Translations under genes and position numbers: made by a program | Source: Rhodophyticola sp. CCM32 | GTDB lineage: Bacteria > Pseudomonadota > Alphaproteobacteria > Rhodobacterales > Rhodobacteraceae | Reading direction: 5' to 3' | Assembly: GCF_004751985.1 (NCBI RefSeq) | Contig: NZ_CP038492.1 | Span: forward strand, 1,426,001-1,490,000 | DNA length: 64,000 bases | The notes under the pieces: model-generated | Told to the model about the DNA's origin: nothing | The model's input: only the letters and a program-made list of their open reading frames with translations | Databases searched by the model: none | Part shown: one piece after another, positions 35,576-43,455 of the stretch | Numbering within the stretch: the stretch's first letter is position 1 | How the letters are laid out: each line of letters begins with the position of its first letter

Positions 35576-35710
35576 ATGAAACTGCTTTCTCAAGGCTATA
35601 ACGGCATCAGCTTCTTTGTGCAGATCAATGTGGACCGGTTGCTGGTTCCGCTGACAATTATCGGCGCGCTGACCGTGGCAGGGTGGTTGCTGTCCTACGC
35701 GACGATCTGA
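35576..35710 (+). CDS. Small membrane protein (44 aa) between rseP and bamA
   Basis: This short gene encodes MKLLSQGYNGISFFVQINVD followed by one strongly hydrophobic segment (residues 21-39) and ends LLSYATI. AGGG lies about 9 bases before the ATG. It sits alone in the gap between rseP and bamA with its own leader, which contains a hairpin and a tandem repeat. I do not recognise a family. The single predicted membrane span and position suggest an envelope role, but that is inference. It could also be a chance frame. Confidence 0.45.
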   Translation: MKLLSQGYNGISFFVQINVDRLLVPLTIIGALTVAGWLLSYATI

Positions 35711-35888
35711 TCTGCGCCGACCCCGTTGATTTTGAATATCCTGCCCGGCCCCGAAGGGGGAATGGGGCATGCATATTGTGACACAGCCTGTGGATAACCC
35801 CTACAGGCTGCGATGGATCGTTTTGACAACCCCCCCGCGCTTCGGTAGGCAGGGCATGAGGATGCGGGTCAAAACGGGGCAGGATTCG

Positions 35889-38213
35889 ATGAGCAATCGG
35901 ACGATACTCACACTAGGATGGCAAGGACGGTGGCGAGGGTTGTTTGCACCCCTTGCGGCGCTGTGTCTGACTTGCCTTTTGGCATGGCCGGTGACGGCGC
36001 AGGACTTTCGGTTCTCGCAATTCGACGTGCAGGGCAATCTTCGCATCGAAGCAAGTACAATTCTGACCTATGCCAATATTGCACCTGGCGAAGCGGTGAC
36101 CGCAGGCCAGGTCAATGATGCACAGCAGAACCTGCAAAGCTCGGGTCTGTTCGAAAGTGTCGAGGTTGTGCCGCGCGGATCAACCCTGGTGATCATTGTT
36201 CAGGAATACCCGACCATCAACCGGATCAATATCGAGGGCAATCGCCGTCTGGATGATGAAGACCTCTTGCTGATCATGACCTCACAGCCGCGCCGGGTCT
36301 ATTCCCCTTCTGTGGCGGAACAGGATGCCGCCGCGATCACCGATGCCTATCGCGAGGCCGGTCGTCTGACCGCAACCGTCAACCCGCAGATCATCCGCCG
36401 CAGTGACAACCGGGTCGATCTGGTTTTTGAAGTGACCGAAGGCCGGGTGGTCGAAACCGAACGTATTGCCTTTGTCGGCAACCGCAATTTTTCAGACCGT
36501 CGTCTGCGCCGGGTTCTGGAAAGCACCCAGGCCGGATTGCTGCGCGCAATCATTCGCCGGGACAGTTTCGTTGCCGACCGCATCCCGTTTGACCAGCAAT
36601 TGCTGACGGATTTCTATCGCGACCGGGGCTATGTGGATTTCGAAGTGCAAAGTGTCACCTCGGAACTGGCGCGGGGGCGTGATGCCTATTTCATCACCTT
36701 CAACATCCGTGAAGGCCAGAGCTATGATATCGGGCAGATCACCGTGGTCAGCGATCTGCCCGAAATTGATGTGGATGAATATTTCGAAGCGATCCGTATC
36801 CGCCCGGGCCTTACCTACAGCCCGCGGCTGATCGACAACACGATCGACAGGATGGAAAATCTTGCGACCCGTCAGGGGTTGCGTTTCGTCCGGGTTGAAC
36901 CGCGGATCACCCGCAATGATGCGGATCTGACGCTGGATGTGGAATTCGCCGTCATCCGCGGGGACCGTATTTTTGTCGAACGGATCGATATCGAAGGCAA
37001 CGCCACCACGCTTGACCGGGTGGTTCGCCGCCAGTTTGACACGGTCGAAGGCGACCCGTTCGACCCGCGTGCGATCCGTCAGGCTTCGGAACGGATCAGG
37101 GCGCTTGGCTATTTTTCGGATGTGCAGGTGGAAGGCCGCCAGGGCACGGCATCGGATCAGGTGATCGTTGATGTGGATCTGGAAGAACAACCCACGGGTT
37201 CTTTGGGCTTCTCGGTCAGCTATTCCAGTGACACCGGGACAGGTCTGGCCATTTCCTTTGCCGAACAGAATTTTCTGGGACGCGGGCAGAGTGTAGGGCT
37301 TTCGTTCAGCACCGCGTCGGATAGCCGGGGATTTGATTTAAGCTTCGAGGAACCGGCCTTTCTGCGCCGCGATCTGTCACTTGGGCTGGATCTGTTCTAT
37401 AACGAGACAAATCAGGAAAATGCCAGTTTCAACACCGAGAATATAGGGTTCGGCACCACACTTGGCTTCCCGATCAGTGAATATGGCCGGATGGCTGTTT
37501 TCTATCGCCTCTCTAATGATAAAATTCTGGATGTGCCGTCAGACAGTTCGGCAATTCTTATGCGGGAAGAGGGCAGCCGGACCACCTCATTGCTTGGCTA
37601 TACGCTAAGCTATGACACACGGAATACGGGTCTCAATCCCAATGCCGGGGTGTTTTTGCGGTTCAGTCAGGAAGTGGCCGGTCTGGGCGGGGATAATGAA
37701 TATATCCGCACCACGGCGCTTGCCTCTGGCGAAACGGCGATTGCCAATGAGGAAGTGACCCTGCGGGCCACAATCGAGGGTGGCGGGCTGTATATGTTCA
37801 ACGGCAACAGCCGGTTCACGGATCGGTTCTTTCTGTCCAGCCGGCAGATGCGCGGCTTTGAACCACGTGGTCTGGGCCCCCGTGACCTTGCATCGGGCAA
37901 TGATGATGCGCTTGGCGGTAACTTCTTTGCCGTTGCCCGCTTCGAGGCGGCATTTCCTCTGGGGCTGCCCGATGAATACGGGATCTCGGGCGGGTTGTTC
38001 GCGGATATCGGTACGGTCTGGGGTCTTGATGACACTTCGGGAACCGGCGGTGTGCAGGTGGATGACAGCCTGCATTTTCGCTCCTCTGTCGGGTTCTCGA
38101 TTTTCTGGGACACGGCCATTGGCCCGCTGCGGTTCAATTTCAGCCACGCGATTGATACCCTGCCTTATGACCGCACGCGCGATTTCGATCTGACCATCGA
38201 GGCCCGGTTCTAG
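35889..38213 (+). CDS. bamA: Outer-membrane protein assembly factor BamA
   Basis: This 774-residue Omp85 protein is the core of the machine that inserts beta-barrels into the outer membrane. A signal peptide ends VTA before QDFRFSQFDVQG. Five POTRA repeats cover about residues 36-360, and the rest is the barrel, closing with LTIEARF and a C-terminal Phe. The loop-6 motif appears as MRGFEPRGLGPRD. The start at 35889 is set by AGGA five bases upstream; an earlier in-frame start would put 40 residues before the signal peptide. Confidence 0.96.
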   Translation: MSNRTILTLGWQGRWRGLFAPLAALCLTCLLAWPVTAQDFRFSQFDVQGNLRIEASTILTYANIAPGEAVTAGQVNDAQQNLQSSGLFESVEVVPRGSTLVIIVQEYPTINRINIEGNRRLDDEDLLLIMTSQPRRVYSPSVAEQDAAAITDAYREAGRLTATVNPQIIRRSDNRVDLVFEVTEGRVVETERIAFVGNRNFSDRRLRRVLESTQAGLLRAIIRRDSFVADRIPFDQQLLTDFYRDRGYVDFEVQSVTSELARGRDAYFITFNIREGQSYDIGQITVVSDLPEIDVDEYFEAIRIRPGLTYSPRLIDNTIDRMENLATRQGLRFVRVEPRITRNDADLTLDVEFAVIRGDRIFVERIDIEGNATTLDRVVRRQFDTVEGDPFDPRAIRQASERIRALGYFSDVQVEGRQGTASDQVIVDVDLEEQPTGSLGFSVSYSSDTGTGLAISFAEQNFLGRGQSVGLSFSTASDSRGFDLSFEEPAFLRRDLSLGLDLFYNETNQENASFNTENIGFGTTLGFPISEYGRMAVFYRLSNDKILDVPSDSSAILMREEGSRTTSLLGYTLSYDTRNTGLNPNAGVFLRFSQEVAGLGGDNEYIRTTALASGETAIANEEVTLRATIEGGGLYMFNGNSRFTDRFFLSSRQMRGFEPRGLGPRDLASGNDDALGGNFFAVARFEAAFPLGLPDEYGISGGLFADIGTVWGLDDTSGTGGVQVDDSLHFRSSVGFSIFWDTAIGPLRFNFSHAIDTLPYDRTRDFDLTIEARF

Positions 38214-38257
38214 CGCGTTGCAACATGACGTCGAAACGCTGAAGGGGAGGTGCCTGT

Positions 38258-38908
38258 ATGACGCTGATGCGGCCCCGCTGTTTCTGGCACGCCCTGACGC
38301 TGAGTGTCGGGGTCTTGCTGGTTTGCCCGGCTGGGCAGATATCGGCGCAGCAAGTGCAACCGCTTACAGCGCCCGAGGGGATTCTGGTTCTCAATCAGGA
38401 TGCGCTTTTTGCCCGCTCGCAATTCGGTCAGCGTGTCCAGCAGGAACTGGAGCAGGCCGGAGAACGCCTTGCCGCTGAAAACCGTGAGATCGAGGCACAG
38501 CTGACCGAAGAGGAAATGCGGCTGACCGAGGAGCGCCAGGGCATGGACCCGACTGCGTTTCGGGTGCTGGCCGATGAATTTGATACCCGCGTGGGAGAGA
38601 TTCGAACCGCCCAGGACGCCAAGGCGCAATCGCTGAATGATCAGGCGGATGCCGCCCGGCAACAGTTTTTCGAACTGGCTTTCCCGATCCTGCTGGAACT
38701 TGTGCAGGACCGCGGGGCTGCGGTGATCATGGATAGCCGCGCGGTGCTGCTGTCGGCCGAGACGGTGGATATCACCGCAACGGCACTGATCTGGGTGGAT
38801 GACCGGATCGGTGATGGCGGCGAGGGGCCGCTATTGGAGACCGATGGTCCAAGGCTGCCCGTGCCGCGTTCAGATGCCGGTTCTGACCCCGCGACAAATG
38901 CCCCCTGA
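38258..38908 (+). CDS. skp: OmpH/Skp-family periplasmic chaperone
   Basis: This 216-residue protein has a signal peptide ending about ISAQ (residue 31). A long charged coiled coil with many Glu, Gln and Arg residues (about 60-145) forms the Skp tentacle, and the protein ends in a Pro/Asp-rich tail. Skp binds unfolded outer-membrane proteins and delivers them to BamA, the gene just upstream. AAGGGGAGG precedes the ATG. Its position between bamA and fabZ matches the widespread order. Confidence 0.88.
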   Translation: MTLMRPRCFWHALTLSVGVLLVCPAGQISAQQVQPLTAPEGILVLNQDALFARSQFGQRVQQELEQAGERLAAENREIEAQLTEEEMRLTEERQGMDPTAFRVLADEFDTRVGEIRTAQDAKAQSLNDQADAARQQFFELAFPILLELVQDRGAAVIMDSRAVLLSAETVDITATALIWVDDRIGDGGEGPLLETDGPRLPVPRSDAGSDPATNAP

Positions 38909-39069
38909 ACCGGTTTGCCACCACCCGTCAGCCTGTCAGGCCCGGGCCGGGCGCGGCCTTTGGCAAATCATAGCAGCCCGGCGCAAGCCATCTTGCCGCG
39001 CCGGGGACGAGTTGCTACCAGAGGCGGGCGTCAGGGCAGGATCGGTCTTGCCCGATTGCCCAGGCCGCC

Positions 39070-39120
39070 AAAGACCCAGTAAGGCCAAAGACCCAATAAG
39101 GCCAAAGACCCAATAAGGAC
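39070..39120. repeat. Three tandem 17-bp repeats before fabZ
   Basis: The unit AAAGACCCAATAAGGCC is repeated at 39070-39086 (one change), 39087-39103 and 39104-39120 (one change in the last bases), ending 11 bases before the fabZ ATG. Each unit includes AAGG, so the array surrounds or supplies the ribosome site. There are no spacers, so it is not a CRISPR array. Confidence 0.8.
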
Positions 39121-39131
39121 TGTGTCCGCCC

Positions 39132-39623
39132 ATGACTGCCGATATTCCCCAGACCGCCGATATTGATCTGATCCAGCGGATCATTCCGCATCGCTATCCG
39201 TTCCTGTTGATCGACAGGCTGCGCGACATCGTGCCGTTCACCAGCGCGGTCGGCGTGAAGAATGTGACCTTCAATGAGCCGCATTTTCAGGGACATTTCC
39301 CGGGCACCCCGATCATGCCCGGTGTCACCATCATCGAGGCGATGGCCCAGACCGCGGCGGCGATGGTGGGGATCAGCATGGATATGGCGGATAAGGAGTT
39401 GCTGGTCTATTTCATGGCGATTGATAAATGCAAATTCCGCCGCAAGGTGGTGCCGGGGGATGTGCTGGAACTGTCGGTCACGGTCAGCCGTGGCAAGCCC
39501 GGCGGCAAGGTCTGGAAGTTTCAGGGCACCGGCACGGTGGATGGCGAGATGGCCGCACAGGCGGAATTTACCGCGATGATGGACCTGCCCGACCCTGCCC
39601 CGGGGCCCGAGGCTGCCGCATGA
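39132..39623 (+). CDS. fabZ: 3-hydroxyacyl-ACP dehydratase
   Basis: This 163-residue hot-dog enzyme removes water from 3-hydroxyacyl-ACP in fatty acid synthesis. The catalytic His and Glu lie in [26 protein letters not shown] near residues 48-73. The start [20 protein letters not shown] is normal. It overlaps lpxA by four bases, so fatty acid and lipid A synthesis are co-translated. Confidence 0.95.
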   Translation: MTADIPQTADIDLIQRIIPHRYPFLLIDRLRDIVPFTSAVGVKNVTFNEPHFQGHFPGTPIMPGVTIIEAMAQTAAAMVGISMDMADKELLVYFMAIDKCKFRRKVVPGDVLELSVTVSRGKPGGKVWKFQGTGTVDGEMAAQAEFTAMMDLPDPAPGPEAAA

Positions 39624-40420
39624 GCATTGACCCTTCGGCAGAAATCCACGGCTCGGCCGTGGTGGAGGAAGGGGCGGTGATTGGCCCCGGCTGCCGGATC
39701 GGCCCGTTCTGCATGGTCGGTTCCGAGGTGGTGCTGGCCGAAAACGTGGTGCTCAAATCCCATGCGGTGGTGACCGGCTGGACAGAAATCGGCGCCGGGA
39801 CAGAGATTTTTCCCTTCGCCAATATCGGTGACATCCCGCAGGACCGGAAATTCGCCGGTGAACGGACCCGGCTGATTGTCGGTGCACGCAACCGTATCCG
39901 CGAATCCGTCACCATGAATACCGGCACCGAAGGTGGCGGCGGGGTGACCCGGGTGGGCGATGACGGGCTGTTTCTGGCCGGGGCCCATGTGGCCCATGAC
40001 GCGCAGGTGGGCGACCGGGTGACGATGGTCAACAATGCCTCGCTGGCGGGCCATTGCATCGTCGAGGATGATGTGATCATCGGCGGGCTCAGCGGGGTGC
40101 ATCAATTCGTGCGCATCGGGCGCGGCGCAATCATCGGGGCGGTCACCATGGTGACCCATGATGTGATCCCCTACGGGCTGGTCATGGCGCCGCGCGGCGA
40201 ATTGCAGGGGCTGAACCTTGTCGGACTGAAACGCAAAGGTGTCAGCCGCGAGGATATCACCGCGCTTCGCGCCGCATTTCAGGCTTTGGCCCAGGGGGAG
40301 GGCGCGTTTCAGGACCGGGCCCGCCGCCTGCCCGAGACCTGCGGCGACAGTGCCTATGTGCGCGAGATCGCGGATTTTGTGCTGGCCGCGACGGACCGGT
40401 CCTTTCTGACCCCGGGATAG
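39620..40420 (+). CDS. lpxA: UDP-N-acetylglucosamine acyltransferase
   Basis: This 266-residue left-handed beta-helix protein attaches a 3-hydroxyacyl chain to UDP-GlcNAc, the first lipid A step. Hexapeptide repeats run from about residue 8 to 185. The catalytic His lies in [13 protein letters not shown], and the C-terminal helices follow [16 protein letters not shown]. The start at 39620 overlaps the fabZ stop (ATGA). Confidence 0.95.
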   Translation: MSIDPSAEIHGSAVVEEGAVIGPGCRIGPFCMVGSEVVLAENVVLKSHAVVTGWTEIGAGTEIFPFANIGDIPQDRKFAGERTRLIVGARNRIRESVTMNTGTEGGGGVTRVGDDGLFLAGAHVAHDAQVGDRVTMVNNASLAGHCIVEDDVIIGGLSGVHQFVRIGRGAIIGAVTMVTHDVIPYGLVMAPRGELQGLNLVGLKRKGVSREDITALRAAFQALAQGEGAFQDRARRLPETCGDSAYVREIADFVLAATDRSFLTPG

Positions 40421-40424
40421 GCCG

Positions 40425-41207
40425 ATGGCACGTGCGATCATCGCCGGAACCGGGGCACTGCCCGGTCTGCTTCTGAAAGCCGGTCCGGCGCATCTGGTGG
40501 TGTTTGACGGGGTTGAGATCAAGGCCCATGGCACGCCGGTGATCCCGGCCCGGTTTGAACAACTGGGGCGGCTGTTCACCCGGCTCAGGGAGGAAGGCAT
40601 TGATGAGCTTTGCCTGGCCGGTGCCATGACCCGCCCGCAATTCGACCCCTCGGCGCTGGATGCAGAGACCATGGAACTGATGCCGCGCCTGATGGCAGCA
40701 CTCGCGCAGGGGGATGACGGGTTGCTGTGCAGCATCATCGCTTTGCTGGAAGATCAGGGCTTCACCGTGCGCGCCGCCCATGAACTGCGCCCGGATCTGG
40801 TGCTGGACGAGGGGGTGCTGACGGGCATCCCGACAGATCGTCAGCAGGTGGATGCGGCCCGGGCCCGCGCGGTATTGGAGGCTTTGGGACCTTTGGATGT
40901 GGGGCAGGGGGCTGTGGCGGCGGCCGGTCAGATGCTGGGGATCGAAACCTTGCAGGGCACCGATGCGATGCTGAATTTCGTCGCCCGGGGCCGAACGGAT
41001 ATGGGCGGTGTTTTTGTCAAACGCCCGAAACCGGGGCAGGATCTGCGGGTGGATATGCCGGTGATCGGGCCCGAGACCGTGCGCGCCGTTGCCCGCGCCG
41101 GTCTGGACGGGATCGAGGTTGCCGCGGGCGGTGTGTTGCTGCTGGATCGCCGCGCGGTGCTGGCCGAGGCCGAAACCCATGATGTGGCGATCTGGGCCAC
41201 CCCATGA
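40425..41207 (+). CDS. lpxI: UDP-2,3-diacylglucosamine pyrophosphatase, LpxI type
   Basis: This 260-residue DUF1009-family enzyme hydrolyses UDP-2,3-diacylglucosamine to lipid X and is the alphaproteobacterial replacement for LpxH. It starts ARAIIAGTGALPGLLLKAG. The family region LGPLDVGQGAVAAAGQMLGIETLQGTDAML lies near residues 150-180 and contains the catalytic Asp. It sits between lpxA and lpxB, overlapping lpxB by four bases. Confidence 0.93.
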   Translation: MARAIIAGTGALPGLLLKAGPAHLVVFDGVEIKAHGTPVIPARFEQLGRLFTRLREEGIDELCLAGAMTRPQFDPSALDAETMELMPRLMAALAQGDDGLLCSIIALLEDQGFTVRAAHELRPDLVLDEGVLTGIPTDRQQVDAARARAVLEALGPLDVGQGAVAAAGQMLGIETLQGTDAMLNFVARGRTDMGGVFVKRPKPGQDLRVDMPVIGPETVRAVARAGLDGIEVAAGGVLLLDRRAVLAEAETHDVAIWATP

Positions 41208-42535
41208 GCTTGCGGGTATTCCTTGTGGCGGGCGAACCCTCGGGCGACCGGTTGGGCGCGGCGCTGATGGCCGGGCTGAAAACGCTGGACCGGGATATCA
41301 CATTCCATGGCATCGGCGGCCCGCTGATGGAGGCCGAGGGGCTGAGCTCGATCTTCCCGATGGAGGTGCTCAGCGTCATTGGCCTGGCCGAGATATTGTC
41401 GCGCCTGCCCTCGCTTCTGAAACGTGTGGCCGAGACCGCCGATGCGGTGGCGGCGCTGAAACCCGACGCGCTGATCACCATCGACATCCCGGAATTTTCC
41501 CTGCGGGTTGCGGCCAAGGTGAAAGCGCAGGCGCCGGATATGCCTACAATCCATTATGTCGCGCCCACGGTCTGGGCCTGGCGGTCGGGGCGGGCGCGGA
41601 AAATGGCGCGGTCGGTTGATCATGTGCTGGCCCTGTTCCCGTTCGAGCCGCCGCTGATGGAGGCCGCAGGCATGAGTTGCGATTTTACCGGCCATCCGGT
41701 GACAACCGAACCGGTCGCCAGCGCGCAGGAGGTGCAGGCGTTCCGCGCCCGCCACGGGATCGGGGAGGATGCCCCGCTGGTGCTGGTGCTGCCCGGCTCG
41801 CGCCGGGGGGAGGTCGCGCGGCTGGCCCCGGTATTCGGCGAAGCGCTGCGTCCGGTTCTGGCGGCGCATCCTGACGCCCATGTGGTGCTGCCCACCTTGC
41901 GTAATGTGGCCGACGGGCTGAAAGAGCAGGTACAGACCTGGCCGGTTCAACCGCTGATCATCGACCCGGGTGCAATGACGGCCGGGGCCTATGGCTTGGA
42001 AAAACGTGCGGCTTTTGCCGCAGCCGATCTGGCGCTGGCGGCCTCGGGCACGGTCAGTCTGGAACTGGCAGCGGCGGATACGCCGATGGTGATCGCCTAT
42101 GATATCAACTGGCTGTCGAAACAGGTGATCCGCGCGATGCTGAAGATCGACACGCTGACCCTGGTCAATCTGGTCTCGGGCAGCCGGGCGGTGCCGGAAT
42201 ATATCGCCGAGAATTGCCGCCCTGATCTGATTTCAAAGGCGCTGCTGGACCTGCTGAAGGATGAAACCGCGCGGCAGGCGCAGCAGGACGCGGCGGCCCG
42301 GACCATGGAATTGCTGGGCCGGGGGGGGAGGCACCGGGTCTGCGCGCGGCGCGTTCAGTTCTGCGGGTGGTCCATCGCGCGTCTTGAAAACCTGGTCACA
42401 GGAATTCTCCAGAATTCCTTGTGGAAAACTGGAGTTTTCCACTTTGCAAATTATAGCTTCGGCCTGAAATTCTGGACCTCCTCACACGACCATTCCGCCC
42501 GGCAGTTCGGAATCACAATCCGGTGCTCTACGTGA
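41204..42535 (+). CDS. lpxB: Lipid A disaccharide synthase with C-terminal frameshift
   Basis: This GT19 glycosyltransferase joins lipid X to UDP-diacylglucosamine. VAGEPSGDRLGAALM at the N-terminus, APTVWAWRSGRARK near 125 and LPGSRRGEVARL near 200 are diagnostic. The native frame ends after MELLGRGG at an eight-G run (42321-42328). With nine Gs it would continue EAPGLRAARSVLRVV and stop at 42387, giving a normal 394 residues. As given, the frame instead runs 49 codons further through intergenic repeats to 42535, overlapping the ybaK-like gene. The extra tail is almost surely not real. Confidence 0.92.
   Translation: MSLRVFLVAGEPSGDRLGAALMAGLKTLDRDITFHGIGGPLMEAEGLSSIFPMEVLSVIGLAEILSRLPSLLKRVAETADAVAALKPDALITIDIPEFSLRVAAKVKAQAPDMPTIHYVAPTVWAWRSGRARKMARSVDHVLALFPFEPPLMEAAGMSCDFTGHPVTTEPVASAQEVQAFRARHGIGEDAPLVLVLPGSRRGEVARLAPVFGEALRPVLAAHPDAHVVLPTLRNVADGLKEQVQTWPVQPLIIDPGAMTAGAYGLEKRAAFAAADLALAASGTVSLELAAADTPMVIAYDINWLSKQVIRAMLKIDTLTLVNLVSGSRAVPEYIAENCRPDLISKALLDLLKDETARQAQQDAAARTMELLGRGGRHRVCARRVQFCGWSIARLENLVTGILQNSLWKTGVFHFANYSFGLKFWTSSHDHSARQFGITIRCST
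42401..42442 (+). repeat. Twin-hairpin palindromic element, copy 1
   Basis: Two adjacent perfect hairpins occur: GGAATTC-TCCA-GAATTCC (42401-42418) and GTGGAAAAC-TGGA-GTTTTCCAC (42421-42442). The two tetraloops are complementary to each other. The same 42-bp element appears inverted at 47059-47100, differing at the short linker. It lies 14 bases after the restored lpxB stop and could act as a bidirectional terminator. Confidence 0.75.
42451..42505 (+). repeat. Dispersed intergenic repeat, copy 1 of about 55 bp
   Basis: The stretch starting TTATAGCTTCGGCC and ending CCGCCCGGCAG aligns with 49871-49924 over its length (shared: TATAGC, CGGCC, AAATTCTG, ACGACC, TTCCGCCCGGC). It lies in the 3' gap between lpxB and the ybaK-like gene. 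Confidence 0.5.
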
Positions 42536-42998
42536 CGAAATCCGCCGCCACCGCCCCGCTCAACGATTGCAGAAGATCGGGGGCAATTGGAAAGATATGG
42601 CGCGGTGTGCCGGCAGCGGCATACACCACATCGAAGGCAGACAGGCGCGGGTCAAACCAGGCGCGGATCGGGTTCAGATGCCCCAGAGGCGCCACCCCGC
42701 CAATGGCAAACCCGGTCTGGGCGCGGATCAGATCGGCATCGGCCTTGCCAAGCGGTTCCCCCGCCAGGGCACTGGCCTTGGCGGCATCCACCTGATTGCC
42801 GCCTGCGGTGATGAACAGCACGGCCTCGCCGCTGATCTCGGCCCGGAAGATGATGGATTTGGCGATCTGGTCTATCTCGCACCCTGCGGCCTCGGCAGCC
42901 TGGGCGGCGGTGCGTGTGGTGGCGGGCATGTCCAGCACCGTCCCTGTCACACCCGCCTCGGCCAGGGCGCGTTCCACACGTTTCAGGCTTTTGCTCAT
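42528..42998 (-). CDS. YbaK/EbsC-family aminoacyl-tRNA deacylase-like protein
   Basis: This 156-residue protein of the YbaK/ProX family removes mischarged amino acids from tRNA. It starts SKSLKRVERALAEAG and contains the fold-defining AKSIIFRAEISGEAVLFITAGGNQVD and AIGGVAPLGHLNPIRAWFD, the latter holding the conserved GG-x-P-x-G region. AAGGAAG 9 bases upstream sets the start at 42998. It is convergent with lpxB. Its tRNA specificity is unknown. Confidence 0.87.
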   Translation of the reverse strand: MSKSLKRVERALAEAGVTGTVLDMPATTRTAAQAAEAAGCEIDQIAKSIIFRAEISGEAVLFITAGGNQVDAAKASALAGEPLGKADADLIRAQTGFAIGGVAPLGHLNPIRAWFDPRLSAFDVVYAAAGTPRHIFPIAPDLLQSLSGAVAADFVT

Positions 42999-43074
42999 CG
43001 GGGTTTCTTCCTTGTTTGCGATGCCGGACCATTGCAAGGATCGGAAGGGGCGGCAAGAGGCAAGGCAGGTGCAA

Positions 43075-43455
43075 ATGAGCGATATGATCAAACAGGCCGA
43101 ACGCGCGGTGTGGGAGGCGCTGAAAACCGGCGATGCGGGGGCCGATGCGGCGCTGCTGAGCGCTGATTTTCTGGGCGTCTACCCCTCGGGATTTGCCGGG
43201 CGCGCGGATCATTGCGGGCAACTGGCCGGTGGTCCGACCGTGGCCGGTTACCGGATCAGCGAAGAGCATATGATGGCTTTGGGCGCGGATCATTGGCTTT
43301 ATGCCTATCATGCGGAGTATCGGCGCCCTGACGGGGCGGATGCGGCGATGCTGGTCAGCTCCATCTGGCGGCGGGACGGGGGCGGGTGGCGCAATATCTT
43401 CAGCCAGGACACCCCCCTTGACCCCGCAGAGAAGGCTACCGGCGCGATGTCATGA
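43075..43455 (+). CDS. SnoaL-like/DUF4440 small protein
   Basis: This 126-residue protein resembles the NTF2-like SnoaL/DUF4440 fold: an N-terminal helix (MIKQAERAVWEALKTGD), a segment LLSADFLGVYPSGFAG and a C-terminal sheet with SSIWRRDGGGWRNIFSQDTPL. Many relatives bind small molecules and have no assigned reaction. It lies just before glnE, overlapping it by four bases, so it is probably co-transcribed. The fold call is by resemblance only. Confidence 0.65.
   Translation: MSDMIKQAERAVWEALKTGDAGADAALLSADFLGVYPSGFAGRADHCGQLAGGPTVAGYRISEEHMMALGADHWLYAYHAEYRRPDGADAAMLVSSIWRRDGGGWRNIFSQDTPLDPAEKATGAMS

Noticed and set aside
39070..39120. Possible CRISPR array
   Set aside because: The 17-bp units are directly abutting with no spacers and no cas genes are nearby.
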